Notes: a model not told the origin generated them from the letters alone. A DNA stretch of 64,000 nt from Agrypnia vestita (GCA_016648135.1 JADDOH010023038.1:186001-250000); one strand, 5' to 3'; positions 51,838 to 63,087 are shown, counted from the first letter of the stretch. A program made the numbers and translations.

Positions 51838-53112
51838 ACATATGAAATTGGCGTTTAGTATGGGAGGAACATAAAGCCGATTTTTATTATTATAATATAT
51901 TTATTTAATCAAAGTATGTACCATTGCTATCTATGCACTTTTGCCATCTCATAGGTAGTTCATCGATCCCTTTACTAAAAAAACCATTCGGACGGGAATC
52001 AATAAAATCTTTGAAGGCGGTTTGGACTGCCCCATCGGAGTTGAATTTTTTCCTTTGCAAGAAGTTATCCAAATTTCGAAAAAAATGGTAATCTGTTGGG
52101 GCAAGGTCCGGAGAGTACGGTGGATGTCTTAGACATTCCAATTGAAGCTCCTCTAATTTGGTAGCCGTCTGTTGTGCAGTGTGTGGTCTAGCGTTATCAT
52201 GAAGCAGCAGTGGCCTAGAGCGATTAACCAGCCTCGGTTGTTTAGCAGCTAGCTTTTCCATCATGGTTTGCAGTTGCTGACAATAGACATCTGCCGTAAT
52301 CGTCTGGCCAGATTTAAGAAAGCTGTAGTGAACGACACCAGCACTAGTCCACCAAACGCTCACAAGTAACTTTTTTGGAGTCAATTTTCGCTTGGGGCAT
52401 GGTTTGGCTGGTTCGGCAGGGTGTCAGCCATTGCGATGAGCACTTCCGATTATCGTACAGGATCAATTTTCATCACAGGTAATGATTCGATTTAAAATCC
52501 CTTCATTATTGTGCCGGTTGAGTAATGCAACGCAGCAGTCAACGCGCGTTTGTTGATTTGCTTCACTCAATTCGTGAGGTACCCACATTTCAAGCTTTTT
52601 CACCTTACCAATTTGCTTCAAGTGGATTAAAACAGTTTTATCACTAACACCGCAGCCTGCAGCTAACTCGGATGTGGTTTGCGATGGATCCGCTTCCACA
52701 ATAGCCTTCAATTCTTCATTATCAACTTTGGTCTCCGGCCGTCCACGGGGCTTGTTCTGCAGGTCGAAATTTCCAGAACGAAAACGTTGGAACCAAAAAC
52801 GCACTGTGTTTTCTTTTGCGGCACCGTCGCCATACACATCATTAATCCTTCGAGCCGTTTCTGCAGCACTGGTGCCACGGTGGAACTCGTACTCGTAAAT
52901 AACGCGATATTTCAAGTTTTTCATTTTGTAAACTGTGTCTCGCAAAGAAAAAAACAATTGAGGAAAAAACAAATGAATTATAATTTTCAAAACACAAATA
53001 CATGAGTAAATAGCTGTATAAATTTGGATTTGGAATTCCTAACCAAAGAGAAGATATTTGAGATCAAATTAGCCAGTACGTCAAAACGCCAATTTCATAT
53101 GTAAGGACCTAA
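51838..53112 (-). mobile_element. mariner transposon, copy 2 (1275 bp)
   Basis: Inverted ends TTAGATCCTTACATATGAAA (one change, G to A, at the fifth base) and TTTCATATGTAAGGACCTAA are flanked by TA (51836-51837, 53113-53114). Nearly identical to copies 1 and 3 throughout. Oriented opposite to copy 1. The untranslated regions between ends and gene are also conserved, with AACCAAAGAGAAGATATTTG near the right end. Confidence 0.95.
51905..52924 (-). pseudogene. mariner transposase, two compensating frameshifts
   Basis: Start ATG at 52924 (minus), giving MKNLKYRVIYEYEFHRGTSA, then ARRINDVYGDGAAKENTVRF with WFQRFRSGNFDL and WVPHEL. The frame is lost at about 52465, where a base is missing just after the first catalytic Asp (ITCDE). 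It is restored by an extra base near 52422, so roughly 15 codons between are scrambled, including the KWILYDNR region. Downstream LLHDNARPH and LAPTDYHFF are intact in the 159-codon frame. These lesions are absent from copies 1 and 3. Confidence 0.93.
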
Positions 53113-53640
53113 TATTAGGATCGGCCTGTACACAGATTTGAAAATAGTCAGTTTTTATTTTGATATCGTCATTTTAAAAAATCGTGCTCAACGTATCGGT
53201 TTTGATTCTAAAATTATATTTTCTTAACTTTCGTTCTTCGTTATAAGAACAATTAAGAGGCAATCGTGAAAAGGAGAGCGTGAAAATCTATCTGTTAATT
53301 AATCTATAAATTTATGATTGTGACGAATACGACCCCTCAAAAAATTATATTCTTACGATTAAATTCCGAAGTCATCTCTGGAAAATCCTTAGTTAACTAG
53401 CTATTTTACTATGATGAATTAGATGAATCTGTTAGACATGACACCAAGGACAGATAGATTATTAAAAGGGTTACAGCATCTCGAAATTTTCAAAAAACTC
53501 ATCTCTGATTCAACAAATTTAAAAATTAGCAAAATTATAGCAATTTGAAGGAAGCGTGGGAAGTGAATTTTTAATCTAATTTCATTATCATTTAGCAGTT
53601 TTTCACGAAACTCCTTTTTTCAAACTGATGGATGTAGGCC
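53113..53640. other. no gene seen
   Basis: AT-rich, no repeat or coding similarity recognised. Confidence 0.45.
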
Positions 53641-53805
53641 GAAAAAATGAAGTTACTTTTACATGTCGGTTCCTAAAGAATAAGTGCTTTTTTTATATAA
53701 AAAAGAATTTAAAAAGGAGAGAGAAAAATAAGAAAGAAGAAAAAACAGAAAAATGTTTTTATACTATAAAGAAGTTACGGACGGACGTACAGACAACGAA
53801 ATTAT
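53641..53805 (+). repeat. dispersed repeat with CAGAC tail
   Basis: ACATGTCGGTTCCTAAAGAA and TAAGTGC-like start, an A/G-rich middle, then AAGAAGTTACGGACGGACGT and ACAGACAACGAAATTATT. It appears to be a complete short unit of the family whose pieces are at 37965-38320, 41455-41515 and 51741-51835. Non-coding. Confidence 0.55.
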
Positions 53806-54176
53806 TTAACTTTTCATTTCACTCAAACCCTGGAAACATGCCGGAGAAGAACCTTTGGGGACAGCACATATCTCTACAATTGTTAAATTTTCTAAATAAA
53901 TTGTTGATACAACATATTAACCAAAGTATGCCGTAAACAATAAAAGTAAAACGAATTTTATATGTGCAATAGTTACGTAAAAAATTTAAGAAAAAGTGTA
54001 TTTTTGATACCTCAAGGTGGCGTAACCCCTTAAAGCAGCATCTACACAATGTATTCAGATCAGTTTGTATTCACGGTCTACTCTTCTCTACAAAGATTCT
54101 CCCTCACAATACCCGCCCTGCCGGTTAAATGGATACCCCATTGAAGTATGTAATATGAAATAGAACAACTAGCAAA
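53806..54176. other. no gene seen
   Basis: Frames at 53628-53936 (plus) and 53819-54049 (minus) overlap and show no motif. Nothing else is supportable. Confidence 0.35.
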
Positions 54177-54260
54177 TAACAAGGAAGGATGGAAGGGTAT
54201 GGAAGAGGCTTACATCCAGCAGTGGAGAGATGAAGGCTGAGGAAGAAGGTAGAAGAAGAA
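54177..54260 (+). pseudogene. LINE 3' terminus with GAAGAA tail
   Basis: Reads NKEGWKGMEEAYIQQWRDEG and a stop, then GAGGAAGAAGGTAGAAGAAG. The 'W-x-x-M-E-E-A-Y-x-x-Q-W' end is a standard terminal segment of insect LINE ORF2. Only about 20 codons remain. Confidence 0.6.
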
Positions 54261-54473
54261 TATGAACAGAAAAAACATTTATAAATTGACAACACCTAGG
54301 ACTCATTCACTCTAGGACCATCTATCAGGGTCAATAATGACCAGTTATGAGTCAATAATAAGGGACAATATTGACGGTATGTTTGTTATAAAAAAACACA
54401 CCATTTGGCTGTAACAAAATTACTAAGTACCAAAATAAATATTTTTAGATTAATCATTCAATTCAGATTAGCT

Positions 54474-54635
54474 TTTTGTTGTAGTGGTCATGACCCTCGC
54501 CTAGTGATTTGGTCGGTCGGTGGTTCGAGCTTCTTTCGATGAGAACAATTTTCATAGAACAGGCTTTTAGCTTAGTTTGAAAAAAGTAAGAATATTGATT
54601 CGACACGTATTCGCATCTCCATTAAAAATTTTTGA
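54474..54635 (+). mobile_element. tRNA-derived SINE, copy D
   Basis: A box TTGTAGTGGTCATGACCCTC, B box GGTGGTTCGAGCTTC, then ATTTTCATAGAACAGGC, AGAATATTGATTCGACACGT and ATTCGCATCTCCATT. Same orientation as copy B. The 3' end is not followed by a long poly-A, as in the other copies. Confidence 0.75.
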
Positions 54636-54966
54636 AGCTTTTGTTTCATAAATTCAAGATGTGATAAAAAAATTATAACCTTAGTTCATTCATGATGACG
54701 CGTTCGTGATGTTCGCGTTTTCGTAAGCTAAAAACATCAGTACCTTCATTGATCAAATAACATGGTACCTACTGGAAATTTCCATATATATATAATATAT
54801 ATAACAGGGGTTTTCAAATTTATTATAGATACAACCATAGACGTACTATAAATATAGACTAGTTACGAATCAAAATATCTGCTACACAAAACTACCACAC
54901 GAATTTCTGTGAACATAGACGCACATTGCGGGAGTTGGTCTAGGGGTGTTCAAAATGTATAAATGT
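54636..54966. other. no gene seen
   Basis: AT-rich; a short TATATATAATATATATAA run at 54784-54803. Nothing else. Confidence 0.4.
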
Positions 54967-54971
54967 CCGCG

Positions 54972-55005
<34 letters not shown>

Positions 55006-55025
55006 ATATAGATATATATAATATA
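54967..55025. repeat. (TA)n microsatellite, left of mariner copy 3
   Basis: An almost pure TA run with two short interruptions, continuing on the other side of the mariner at 56312-56390. The transposon therefore sits inside one former microsatellite. Confidence 0.95.
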
Positions 55026-56307
55026 TTCGGTCTTACATATGAAATTGGCGTTTAGTATGGGAGGAACATAAAGCCGATTTTTTTTATTATAATATATTTA
55101 TTTAATCAAAGTATGTAGCATTGCTATCTATGCACTTTTGCCATCTCATAGGTAGTTCATCGATCCCTTTACTAAAAAAACCATTCGGACGGGAATCAAC
55201 AAAATATTTGAAGGCGGTTTGGACTGCCCCATCGGAGTTGAATTTTTTCCTTTGCAAGAAGTTATCCAAATTTCGAAAAAAATGGTAATCTGTTGGGGCA
55301 AGGTCCGGAGAGTACGGTGGATGTCTTAGACATTCCAATTGAAGCTCTTCTAATTTGGTAGCCGTCTGTTGTGCAGTGTGTGGTCTAGCGTTATCATGAA
55401 GCAGCAGTGGCCTAGAGCGATTAACCAGCCTCGGTTGTTTAGCAGCTAGCTTTTCCATCATGGTTTGCAGTTGCTGACAATAGACATCTGCCGTAATCGT
55501 CTGGCCAGATTTAAGAAAGCTGTAGTGAACGACACCAGCACTAGTCCACCAAACGCTCACAAGTAACTTTTTTGGAGTCAATTTTCGCTTGGGGCATGGT
55601 TTGGCTGGTTCGGCAGGGTTCAGCCATTGCGATGAGCGCTTCCGATTATCGTACAGGATCCACTTTTCATCACAGGTAATGATTCGATTTAAAATCCCTT
55701 CATTATTGTGCCGGTTGAGTAATGCAACGCAGCAGTCAACGCGCGTTTGTTGATTTGCTTCACTCAATTCGTGAGGTACCCACCTTTCAAGCTTTTTCAC
55801 CTTACCAATTTGCTTCAAGTGGATTAAAACAGTTTTATCACTAACACCGCAGCCTGCAGCTAACTCGGATGTGGTTTGCGATGGATCCGCTTCCACATAG
55901 CCTTCAATTCTTCATTATCAACTTTGGTCTCCGGCCGTCCACGGGGCTTGTTCTGCAGGTCGAAATTTCCAGAACGAAAACGTTGGAACCAAAAACGCAC
56001 TGTGTTTTTTTCTTTTACGGCACCGTCGCCATACACATCATTAATCCTTCGAGCCGTTTCTGCAGCACTGGTGCCACGGTGGAACTCGTACTCGTAAATA
56101 ACGCGATATTTCAAGTTTTTCATTTTGTAAACTGAGTGACGCAAAGAAAAAAACAATTGAGGAAAAAACAAATGAATTATAATTTTCAAAACACAAATAC
56201 ATGAGTAAATAGCTGTATAAATTTGGATTTGGAATTCCTAACCAAAGAGAAGATATTTGAGATCAAATTTGCCAGTACGGCAAAACGCCAATTTCATATG
56301 TAAGGAC

Positions 56308-56311
<4 letters not shown>
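55026..56311 (-). mobile_element. mariner transposon, copy 3 (1286 bp) in TA microsatellite
   Basis: Right end TTTCATATGTAAGGACCTAA is exact; the left end, TTCGGTCTTACATATG, has one substitution and one deletion. Both sides are TA repeats, so the target duplication cannot be distinguished from the host microsatellite. Otherwise nearly identical to copies 1 and 2. About 1.9 kb from copy 2, same orientation. Confidence 0.95.
55102..56123 (-). pseudogene. mariner transposase, one frameshift
   Basis: Start ATG at 56123 (minus). The first 70-odd codons include one extra Lys codon (VKEKNTVRFW instead of AKENTVRFW). A one-base deletion near 55899, after NEELKA, shifts the frame. The remaining 264 codons are open with WVPHEL, ITCDEKWILYDNR, LLHDNARPH and LAPTDYHFF, so all three catalytic Asp are present with 34 residues between the last two. 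A single lesion, at a different place from that in copy 1. Confidence 0.95.
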
Positions 56312-56346
<35 letters not shown>

Positions 56347-56390
56347 TATAATATATATATTATAATATTATACAAATATATATAATATTA
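56312..56390. repeat. (TA)n microsatellite, right of mariner copy 3
   Basis: Continuation of the TA run interrupted by the mariner, with ATATAATATATATAATATAT-type variation at its right edge. Confidence 0.95.
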
Positions 56391-57639
56391 ATAAAATTTC
56401 ATGAAGTAAGTACCGCAATTCGCTACAACTTCATATGCATTGGTTCTTAAAAATTATGTTTTATTGTCCTTTCTTATACGTGGTTATTTCTATCTCTCTC
56501 TGACTGATACATTTAGTACGTAATAGAAGACAGCAGAAACTAGATGTCTCAGATTTGTTTTTTAGTGAATACTCTATATTTATAGTTCGTCTATGGATAC
56601 AACATATTAAACTATGTTCTCCCATACCTACCGAATATTTTTTTATGAGTCATGTACACTAGTACATCAGTACCTACCCACAGTGGCCCACGGAGCATGT
56701 GGCAGGATCGCTCCCACAGACGCACAAAGGCTGGAGTCTTTAATTGGGTTCAATTGAATGATCTCCTTCAACGAACTAAATTTCGCAGTTTGCAATTGGA
56801 CTTGTTCAGTTACATTAATGGGACCCATGACTATCGATTCTTTGAATTTTTCTAATTACAGATTATATAGTTTGAACTTCGGCAGCACCTTAATTGTGGG
56901 TAATTATAACGCGGAAACGAATTTTCTTTGTCGTGTCATACATCATCTTGCGTTTAGGTACTTATTCAAATTTAACCGTAACGCTCACAGAATAAAATTT
57001 ACTGTTCTGTTGTAGCGCTATAGTTTTGTTTTTTAATTTTATTTTTTTTTAATTATTTGTACAGCTGTTGAAGTTTCTGAAAATTATTAAGGTACTTTTG
57101 AGACCCTGAACTGGGGTAGATGGAATGTAGGTATAAAAACAAATAATATAAATCAGTTATAGAACGTATTTGATGTATATTAGTAAAAGTGTCAAAGCTA
57201 ATGCACTTGTAATAATTGATTAGGGCGATTAGGCGATCTAGCCGCTTGTAGGGTACTCGGAGTATCGTAGACTCTAAGGAATCGGAAAACAGTTCCAGAA
57301 GACCAAGACAGAGATGTTTTTCTATATTAATAGCACAATCGTTTAGTTTTGTTTGAAAATAATTAGAATATTTATTTGACATGTATTACGTGAACTTTTT
57401 TTGTGTACCTATACAATTATTTTTTTAATTTTCTTTATTTGAGTTTAATACTTCATCATAAGACGAAGTATTAAAAAACTTTTGATAGCTCAGCTACATG
57501 TCGTGGGTTTAATATCACTCGAGCCTAAGTCCAAAAATGCGTTTTTTAGGTTAAGTCCGCTTTCGATAATACCCAAACCATATTAATTATTGACATATTA
57601 ATTACTGGCACGACCAGATAAATTAAATATTGTATGATG
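56391..57639. other. no gene assigned
   Basis: A minus-strand frame of 109 codons at 57053-57382 (starting MSNKYSNYFQTKLNDCAINI) has no domain I recognise; it is slightly longer than most chance frames here and could be a decayed mobile-element protein. 57458-57475 contains the small palindrome AATACTTCATC/GACGAAGTATT. No other signal. Confidence 0.35.
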
Positions 57640-57735
57640 GCTCCGTTAGAAGCTTCTACAACCGAAGAGCGTGCATGAGAAGATGTATGAAAGTGGACGA
57701 AGCAAAAGCAGTGTGCCGGGACAGAAGAGTGTGAT
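57640..57735 (+). pseudogene. LINE C-terminal relic
   Basis: Reads DGSVRSFYNRRACMRRCMKV, DEAKAVCRDRRV and a stop. This is the C-terminal part corresponding to 'DGPVKSRNNRRTCTRRCMNV' plus 'AETKQVRQDRS' in the copy at 7010-7321. About 32 codons survive. Confidence 0.75.
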
Positions 57736-57739
57736 GAGT

Positions 57740-58250
57740 GTAACAGAAGAGTAGGAAACAGTATGATGATTATTTAGGTAGTCAGTTATTAATTATTGAC
57801 AAAAATTTATAAGATACCTACGGTGGAACATGTCGACAAATTTAATCAGAGTTTCATAAGCACGCATTTACAAAATTGGTTTTTGTAGGTAGACCCCTGT
57901 GATTCTAAGCACTATGATGATTAAGCTGCCATTTTATATACCCACGCAACACAGCGTACCCAAACCCGTATTTGCCAAAAATACTATTCACGTATTTTCC
58001 TTACACGTACTGCATAAAATGCAGTTATTCAGTTTTGTTGATATGATTTTTAATCAAAACATTTTTACTACCACTTTCTCATTCGCAGCACGTATGTCAC
58101 AAAATTGGGTGACGGAAGTGTACCTACCTACTCTCTCCTTCCTCTAGCGTAATGTAATTTTTTGGGAAACATTAGGCGTACCCCTAAATCGCAGCATTTA
58201 TATCACAAAATTAGGTGACGGAAATAAGTAGCATCTTCGCCCCTCCCCAC
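57740..58250. other. no gene seen
   Basis: Nothing recognised; frame 57899-58147 has no similarity. Confidence 0.4.
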
Positions 58251-58254
58251 TTGA

Positions 58255-58690
58255 AGAATTCAAAGTGTGGGTTTCTTTCTTCTTCTTCTTCAATGGCTCT
58301 ACAGCTCATAACGAGCCTTGGCCTCTATCAGTCCTCGCCTTCAACTCCTGTTTCCCGCTGCAGTCCTCCACTATATTACCCGCAGTGTTTGATTTGCATC
58401 TCTTTTAACTTCGTCTTCCATCGCAGTCTAGGTGTCATCTCTGCACGTGCCCCGCCCATCTCAGCCTACTCAGTCGAGCATGTACCTACAGAGGGCTCGG
58501 GAGCCTTGAACATGTTATACAGCTCGTCGTTGTACCTTATTCTCCAAGTTTCATCATCTTTCACGGGTCCCAGGATTTTGCGTAGCACTCTTCTCTCAAA
58601 TATGTCTAGCATATCCGCAAATCTAGCTGTCATTGTCCATGTTTCGCACTCGTATGTCACTACTGTTCTTTGGATTTCTTTAGTTACCAC
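58255..58690 (-). pseudogene. LINE C-terminus and 3' end with (GAA)n tail
   Basis: A minus-strand frame of 74 codons reads YECETWTMTARFADMLDIFE, RRVLRKILGPVKDDETWRIR, then YNDELYNMFKAPE. This is the conserved 'YGxExWxxT...LxxFERRxLRKIxGP' block after the LINE RT domain. It continues in another frame with LRWAGHVQR, and the 3' end carries GAAGAAGAAGAAAGAAACCC. The 166-codon plus-strand frame over it is a shadow. At least one frameshift and several stops. Confidence 0.8.
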
Positions 58691-58998
58691 ATATAATTAC
58701 ATCTTATGTCTATGAAACTATGAAATAGAAAGTAATTTTTTAATTTAAAAAACGGTTTACATTTTGGTATCATACCATGAAAATATTTTTTGGGTTCCTC
58801 GTTGTATTTCATTTTAATTTCTTCAAAGATCGCATGAATTTTATTGCAAGTATAAATGGTGTTTTTTGTTTTATGGAATCTTCAATATTGATGTCTACAA
58901 ATATTTTAAACTTTAATATAATTATTGTAGCCGTATACGTACCTCTTTCCACTTAAGAAAGACAATCGAATTAGTACGTGTAAGCTGTGCGTACGAGG
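58691..58998. other. no gene seen
   Basis: AT-rich; nothing recognised. Confidence 0.4.
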
Positions 58999-59058
58999 CA
59001 CATTGTTTCGTTGTGTTGGTGTTTATACTCGTAAACACCAACATAACGAAACAATGTG
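58999..59058 (+). repeat. shared 27-bp stem hairpin, locus 2
   Basis: Arms 58999-59025 (CACATTGTTTCGTTGTGTTG, GTGTTTA) and 59032-59058 pair with one mismatch around the loop TACTCG. Immediately followed by CAGTGAAAAATCACGGGAG, a box that also follows the related foldback at 17931. Compare 37815-37874. Confidence 0.9.
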
Positions 59059-59079
59059 TACAAACAGTGAAAAATCACG

Positions 59080-60813
59080 GGAGATAATCATTGCGGGATT
59101 TGAAGCTAAAAATTCATGAATAGAAAACCATTTGTTTTTTTTTTAATTGACTTTATTCGCTTAATCCTAAAATTAAATATAATAATATAAAAATTTGAAG
59201 ACTGTGTAATTTGGTGAGGGACCCTTGGGTGTAATCTGAGCCGTTTCGTATTGCGCGCTGATTGCGTGTCAGACTCTAATTATCTAAATCTGTAATTCCA
59301 GCTAGTTACAAAAGTTACGGACAGACGAACATCGAAATTATTATATTTATATAACACCCCCACCCGCGAACCTCCTAAAAGTTTCATACGGACCATTGTT
59401 TGCGTATGTCCTGCATTTTCATTTACTTCATGATTCAAAATAATTATTTATATATAGAGGTTCGATAAAACTTCAGAACTAATTCTTTCAAAATTGTTCA
59501 TGTTTTTCACAAATCACAAGAAAGAAATAATACTTCGATGATTTGACCAGCGACACTGGCTCTGTTGTCGTTTTTTAATTAAATCTAATTTGGTCCCAAT
59601 TTGGAAGTTCTCCAGCGCAGTACCCATGGCCACTATTACACGCCTCTGCTGGGCGGTCAATATTAAAACTGATACCAAACAATATCCAAGAAGGCCTATT
59701 TACAAATTAGTTGCGACATTAGTTAACGCCAAAAGCGAAAATGTCGAATGCTTCCAAACTATTAGCAGAAAATTTTGGAGGTAGGTACCTACCTGGATCG
59801 CCGCAATACGAAGATACGTATCATCATTATTTTATTATAATTTGACGAGAAATTTAATGTTCGAAGCCATTAGTGTGGAAACGCACCCATCATGGTAACG
59901 CATTTCTTTATAAAAAGCATTTTTTAAATTTCTACTCCACTAAAAATGATATTGAAACTGATCTTAGTAAAATTCAATCGAAAAACATTTTGAACAATAG
60001 TGTTCTGAAATGTAAAATAAATCTCAGATAAATTTCAGAAGGTATCAAATTAATCTCAAGCGAAAATCAACTTGAAAGATTGTTTTATCATAAGTATATT
60101 TAAATCTAGCTTTCCTTTGTCATGTTTTTGTTTCAAAATAATATTTTGCTGAGAACTGACAATTTTTTAGAAAGGGTTTCCTTTATGAATTGAAGCTCTG
60201 TATATAATTATACACGTAAACAATATTTGTTGGCGTATGCTGATGAAATTGACACCCAAGTTTTTAAAATTCCGCCTAAAATACAGGTTTGGTAATAAAT
60301 CAGCAGAAAACTAAATACTCATATAAGGCACTGGCTGCAACCAACAAATGGCCATACTAAGTGGAAGTCTTGAACGGTCCAAAGATTGGCGTACCTCGGA
60401 TCCCTCATAACAAATAGGTACTTAAGAATAATTCTTCAGAAAAGATTTTAAAAGCGCGAACCGCTTTTACCACCTCAAATATTAAATTAAATCCTGACTG
60501 TCATGCAGAAATATCAAAATCTTAGTACACTAATAGACGCCTTTCAGACCAATACTTACATATTATGTACCTATCTTAAGACCAGGAGATTGACTAAGAA
60601 AAATAAGCGTAGGTACCTACATAGGATTTTTTAGAAAGTTCATATAAAATTTTGCGACATATCTTTGGGCCAGTTTTACATGATGTATTTTAGCGTAAGC
60701 GCTATGATAATGAGCTCTATAATATTTTGGATTGAGCTAAGCATCTCAAAATTTATAAAATCTACATAAGCTAAGAAGGAACGATACTGTCCTCAAAATA
60801 TCTTCCTTACTAA
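59080..60813. other. no gene seen
   Basis: 59300-59345 is a CAGACGAACATCGAAATTAT dispersed-repeat tail. A 64-codon frame at 59590-59784 has no recognisable motif. The rest is AT-rich without signal. Confidence 0.45.
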
Positions 60814-61090
60814 AGCATAGATTTTTACGAAAACGGATCGTCTGATTGGTGGAGAACGTAAAAATCTATGCTTTAAAAGAACGCTTACTTTAATCCAACT
60901 TGAAACAACCGGCCCTTAGGCCTAAGCATAGAAAGCATAGAAGGGCCGGTTGTTTCAAGTTGGATTAAAGTAAGCGTTCTTTTAAAGCATAGATTTTTAC
61001 GTTCTCCACCAATCAGACGATCCGTTTTCGTAAAAATCTATGCTTTAGTCGACCGCTTACTTTGATCGAACTTGAAACAACCGGGCCTTA
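60814..61090. mobile_element. two back-to-back MITEs forming a 105-bp-arm palindrome
   Basis: 60814-60919 and 60938-61046 are near-perfect inverted copies separated by 18 bases. Each half contains GGGCCGGTTGTTTCAAGTTG, ATTAAAGTAAGCGTTCTTTT and the nested palindrome AAAGCATAGATTTTTACG / CGTAAAAATCTATGCTTT around a core with GATCGTCTGATTGGTGGAG. 60938-61088 is a complete element (compare 63627-63773); the left copy lacks its outer arm. Non-coding. Confidence 0.9.
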
Positions 61091-61092
61091 GA

Positions 61093-62204
61093 GATCCAAA
61101 AGTTGAGAAAAACGGCGAAAAACATAGATCACTGGAAGAAAAAAGAATCGGCCATATTGTTGACTATCTATTCTGACCGTGCGGGCCGTATGCAATAAAT
61201 TTAGGCTCTTACAAACACCTCAATTGATGATATTGACTACGTATTTACTATTTTATTAATTCTGCAATCAGAATATTTTTCTCCCCACCAACTGACCAAT
61301 TTACTTTACTTCTACTTTGTAAATACTAAATTGGAACGTATTATATGTAATCGAATTGACGATCGTCTTTTAAGGAATTAATTTAATTTTAAATTAATAA
61401 ACCTATCGCCTAATAAAATCCAAATCAAGTCTTAGTACTTCAATGCCATTTCATTCATTTATATTTTCTACCACCGTCATGTCATTTTAAAATTAGGTAC
61501 TTGATGACACTTGATTGCAATCCAACTTCCTCATCATTTGCTACTTACGCCTTTAGATGATGGCGCTAAAGTCGCAAGCCTTGTTTATTTCATCCATTAA
61601 CAAAGTTAACCCAGATCGCTGGACGACCTAGTTTCAGTTCTTTCTGGAGACAGAAACCAAACACTCATTGAAACAAACTCACAATAATTATATTTGTACA
61701 GATACCTTACTATTAGTTGTTGTAGTAGTTAGTACCTAGTTGTTTTCTTTAATGGCATAATTTTTTTTTTTAAGAATAATAGTTTGATAGAGTAAATGAG
61801 TTTTTAATAGATTAAAATAAATATAGTTACAAATTCATTTGACGGAGATTTATAGATCTGTTGCAGATGGAGCTTAATTTTCATTTATAGTTGGAGAATA
61901 CAAAACCTGAACATATTGGAAATTACAGCAATTTGATTAATGTATCAACATTTTACAATTAAGCCAAATTACCCACCCTAATATGGGTACGTCGGATACA
62001 TAGTACCTAAGTTAAAATGTAATTTAAATAATAAGGTACCCACAGTTTCGTGAATAAGTTGCCTACACGAATAAAAAATAATCTCGAGATTGGCAATATT
62101 TTTAGAATTTCTATCTTTCTAAACATACTCAAAAATATTGTGAATATAAAAACTGGTCTAAAAAGGAGTTAAAATTTTTAATACTTTTTAGATGTATTCC
62201 TGTA
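61093..62204. other. no gene seen
   Basis: AT-rich. No repeat family or reading frame could be recognised. Confidence 0.45.
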
Positions 62205-62580
62205 GGTTAACAATTCGGATGAATATCGTGTACAAATAAAAATAATATTGCTTCATACCCTAGTCAAAAATAGAAATCTCATTACCAGCGGTGACATCTA
62301 TATACTGATTCATGGGGATTGACAAATTTGATCTATAGGTGGCGCTAGCGTAAGTCAAAGTGAAACGTGTCACATTAATAACATATATATACAACTTGCA
62401 AAAATTTGATAGATGTGGTGGCTAATCATGGGGGGAATCGGTTAACGTTACATTGTGTGAAGTGAACACTTAAGCCAGCCATATGAAAGGTCATATGCCC
62501 TATAAATACCCAAACACCCATACCTACTTTCTTATGTAAATAGCTTCGTCTCTATGGGACATCTATAATATATCTTCACC
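62205..62580 (+). repeat. dispersed repeat, uninterrupted copy
   Basis: Counterpart of the split copy at 7540-8475, with AACAATTCGGATGAAT, TCTCATTACCAGCGGTGACA, AAAATTTGATAGATGTGGTG, GTTACATTGTGTGAAGTG, CACTTAAGCCAGCC and ATAGCTTCGTCTCTATGGGA. The region CATATATATACAACTTGCAA is the empty site for the 527-bp foldback. Confidence 0.75.
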
Positions 62581-62629
62581 ATTTTATCAGCTGGGAAAAG
62601 TGATGACCTGCTTTTGAAATTTCCGAGGA

Positions 62630-63050
62630 ATAATTCTGGCCGACTATTCGCGAAAAGGTAAAACGATAGGAGCCTACTATGCTTCACTGTTTGTCCTTTT
62701 GAAAGAAGAGCTAAAACAAAACGGCCAAGATTGGCGCACTTAAAAGTGATCTTTCACCAAGGCAACGCGCCATCCAGCAAATAGAATAGAAACTGCACGA
62801 ATTAGACTTCAAACTAATTCCCATATCTCCACCATATTCTGTGAACTTGCTCCGCGCTATTTCTTTCTGTTCATTAACTTAAAAAATTGGCTCTGTAAGA
62901 AAAAATTCTGGGCAAAAGAGGATGTCATCGCCGCAGTCAGCAAATAATTGACTCTTATATTATATGTATACCTGAATAGCAGTGCTGCTTTAGTGCCTTT
63001 GGAGCAATTGGAAAAAGGAGAAATGAAAAAACAAGGATTTGACAAATGAC
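62630..63050 (+). pseudogene. ancient mariner transposase relic
   Basis: Plus-strand readings give DYSRKGKTIGAYYASLFVLL, KEELKQNGQDW, stop, KVIFHQGNAPSS, then across frames FPYLHHIL, LFLSVH, LKKLAL-like, EDVIAAVSK and YLNSSAAL-like pieces before LEQLEKGEMKKQGFDK. The order matches the C-terminal half of a mariner of a different subfamily from the 1.3-kb copies. The second catalytic site reads HQGNAP, i.e. Gly where Asp is required. Multiple stops and frameshifts; much older than the other mariners. No inverted ends found. Confidence 0.7.
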
Positions 63051-63087
63051 AGAATTCACAAAAAATATTTAGAAATTTACTTCATGC

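Noticed and set aside
52674..53005. ORFs antisense to mariner copies (also 31014-31241, 55869-56135)
   Set aside because: They mirror the well-supported transposase on the other strand in all three copies and have no own start context or similarity.
57053..57382. 109-codon minus-strand gene
   Set aside because: No domain, no start context of note, AT-rich leucine/tyrosine/asparagine-heavy translation typical of chance frames in this DNA. Kept only as a remark.
58215..58715. 166-codon plus-strand frame, the longest non-mariner frame nearby
   Set aside because: It is the complement of a recognisable LINE C-terminus and 3' tail; the serine-rich translation mirrors the GAA-rich tail.
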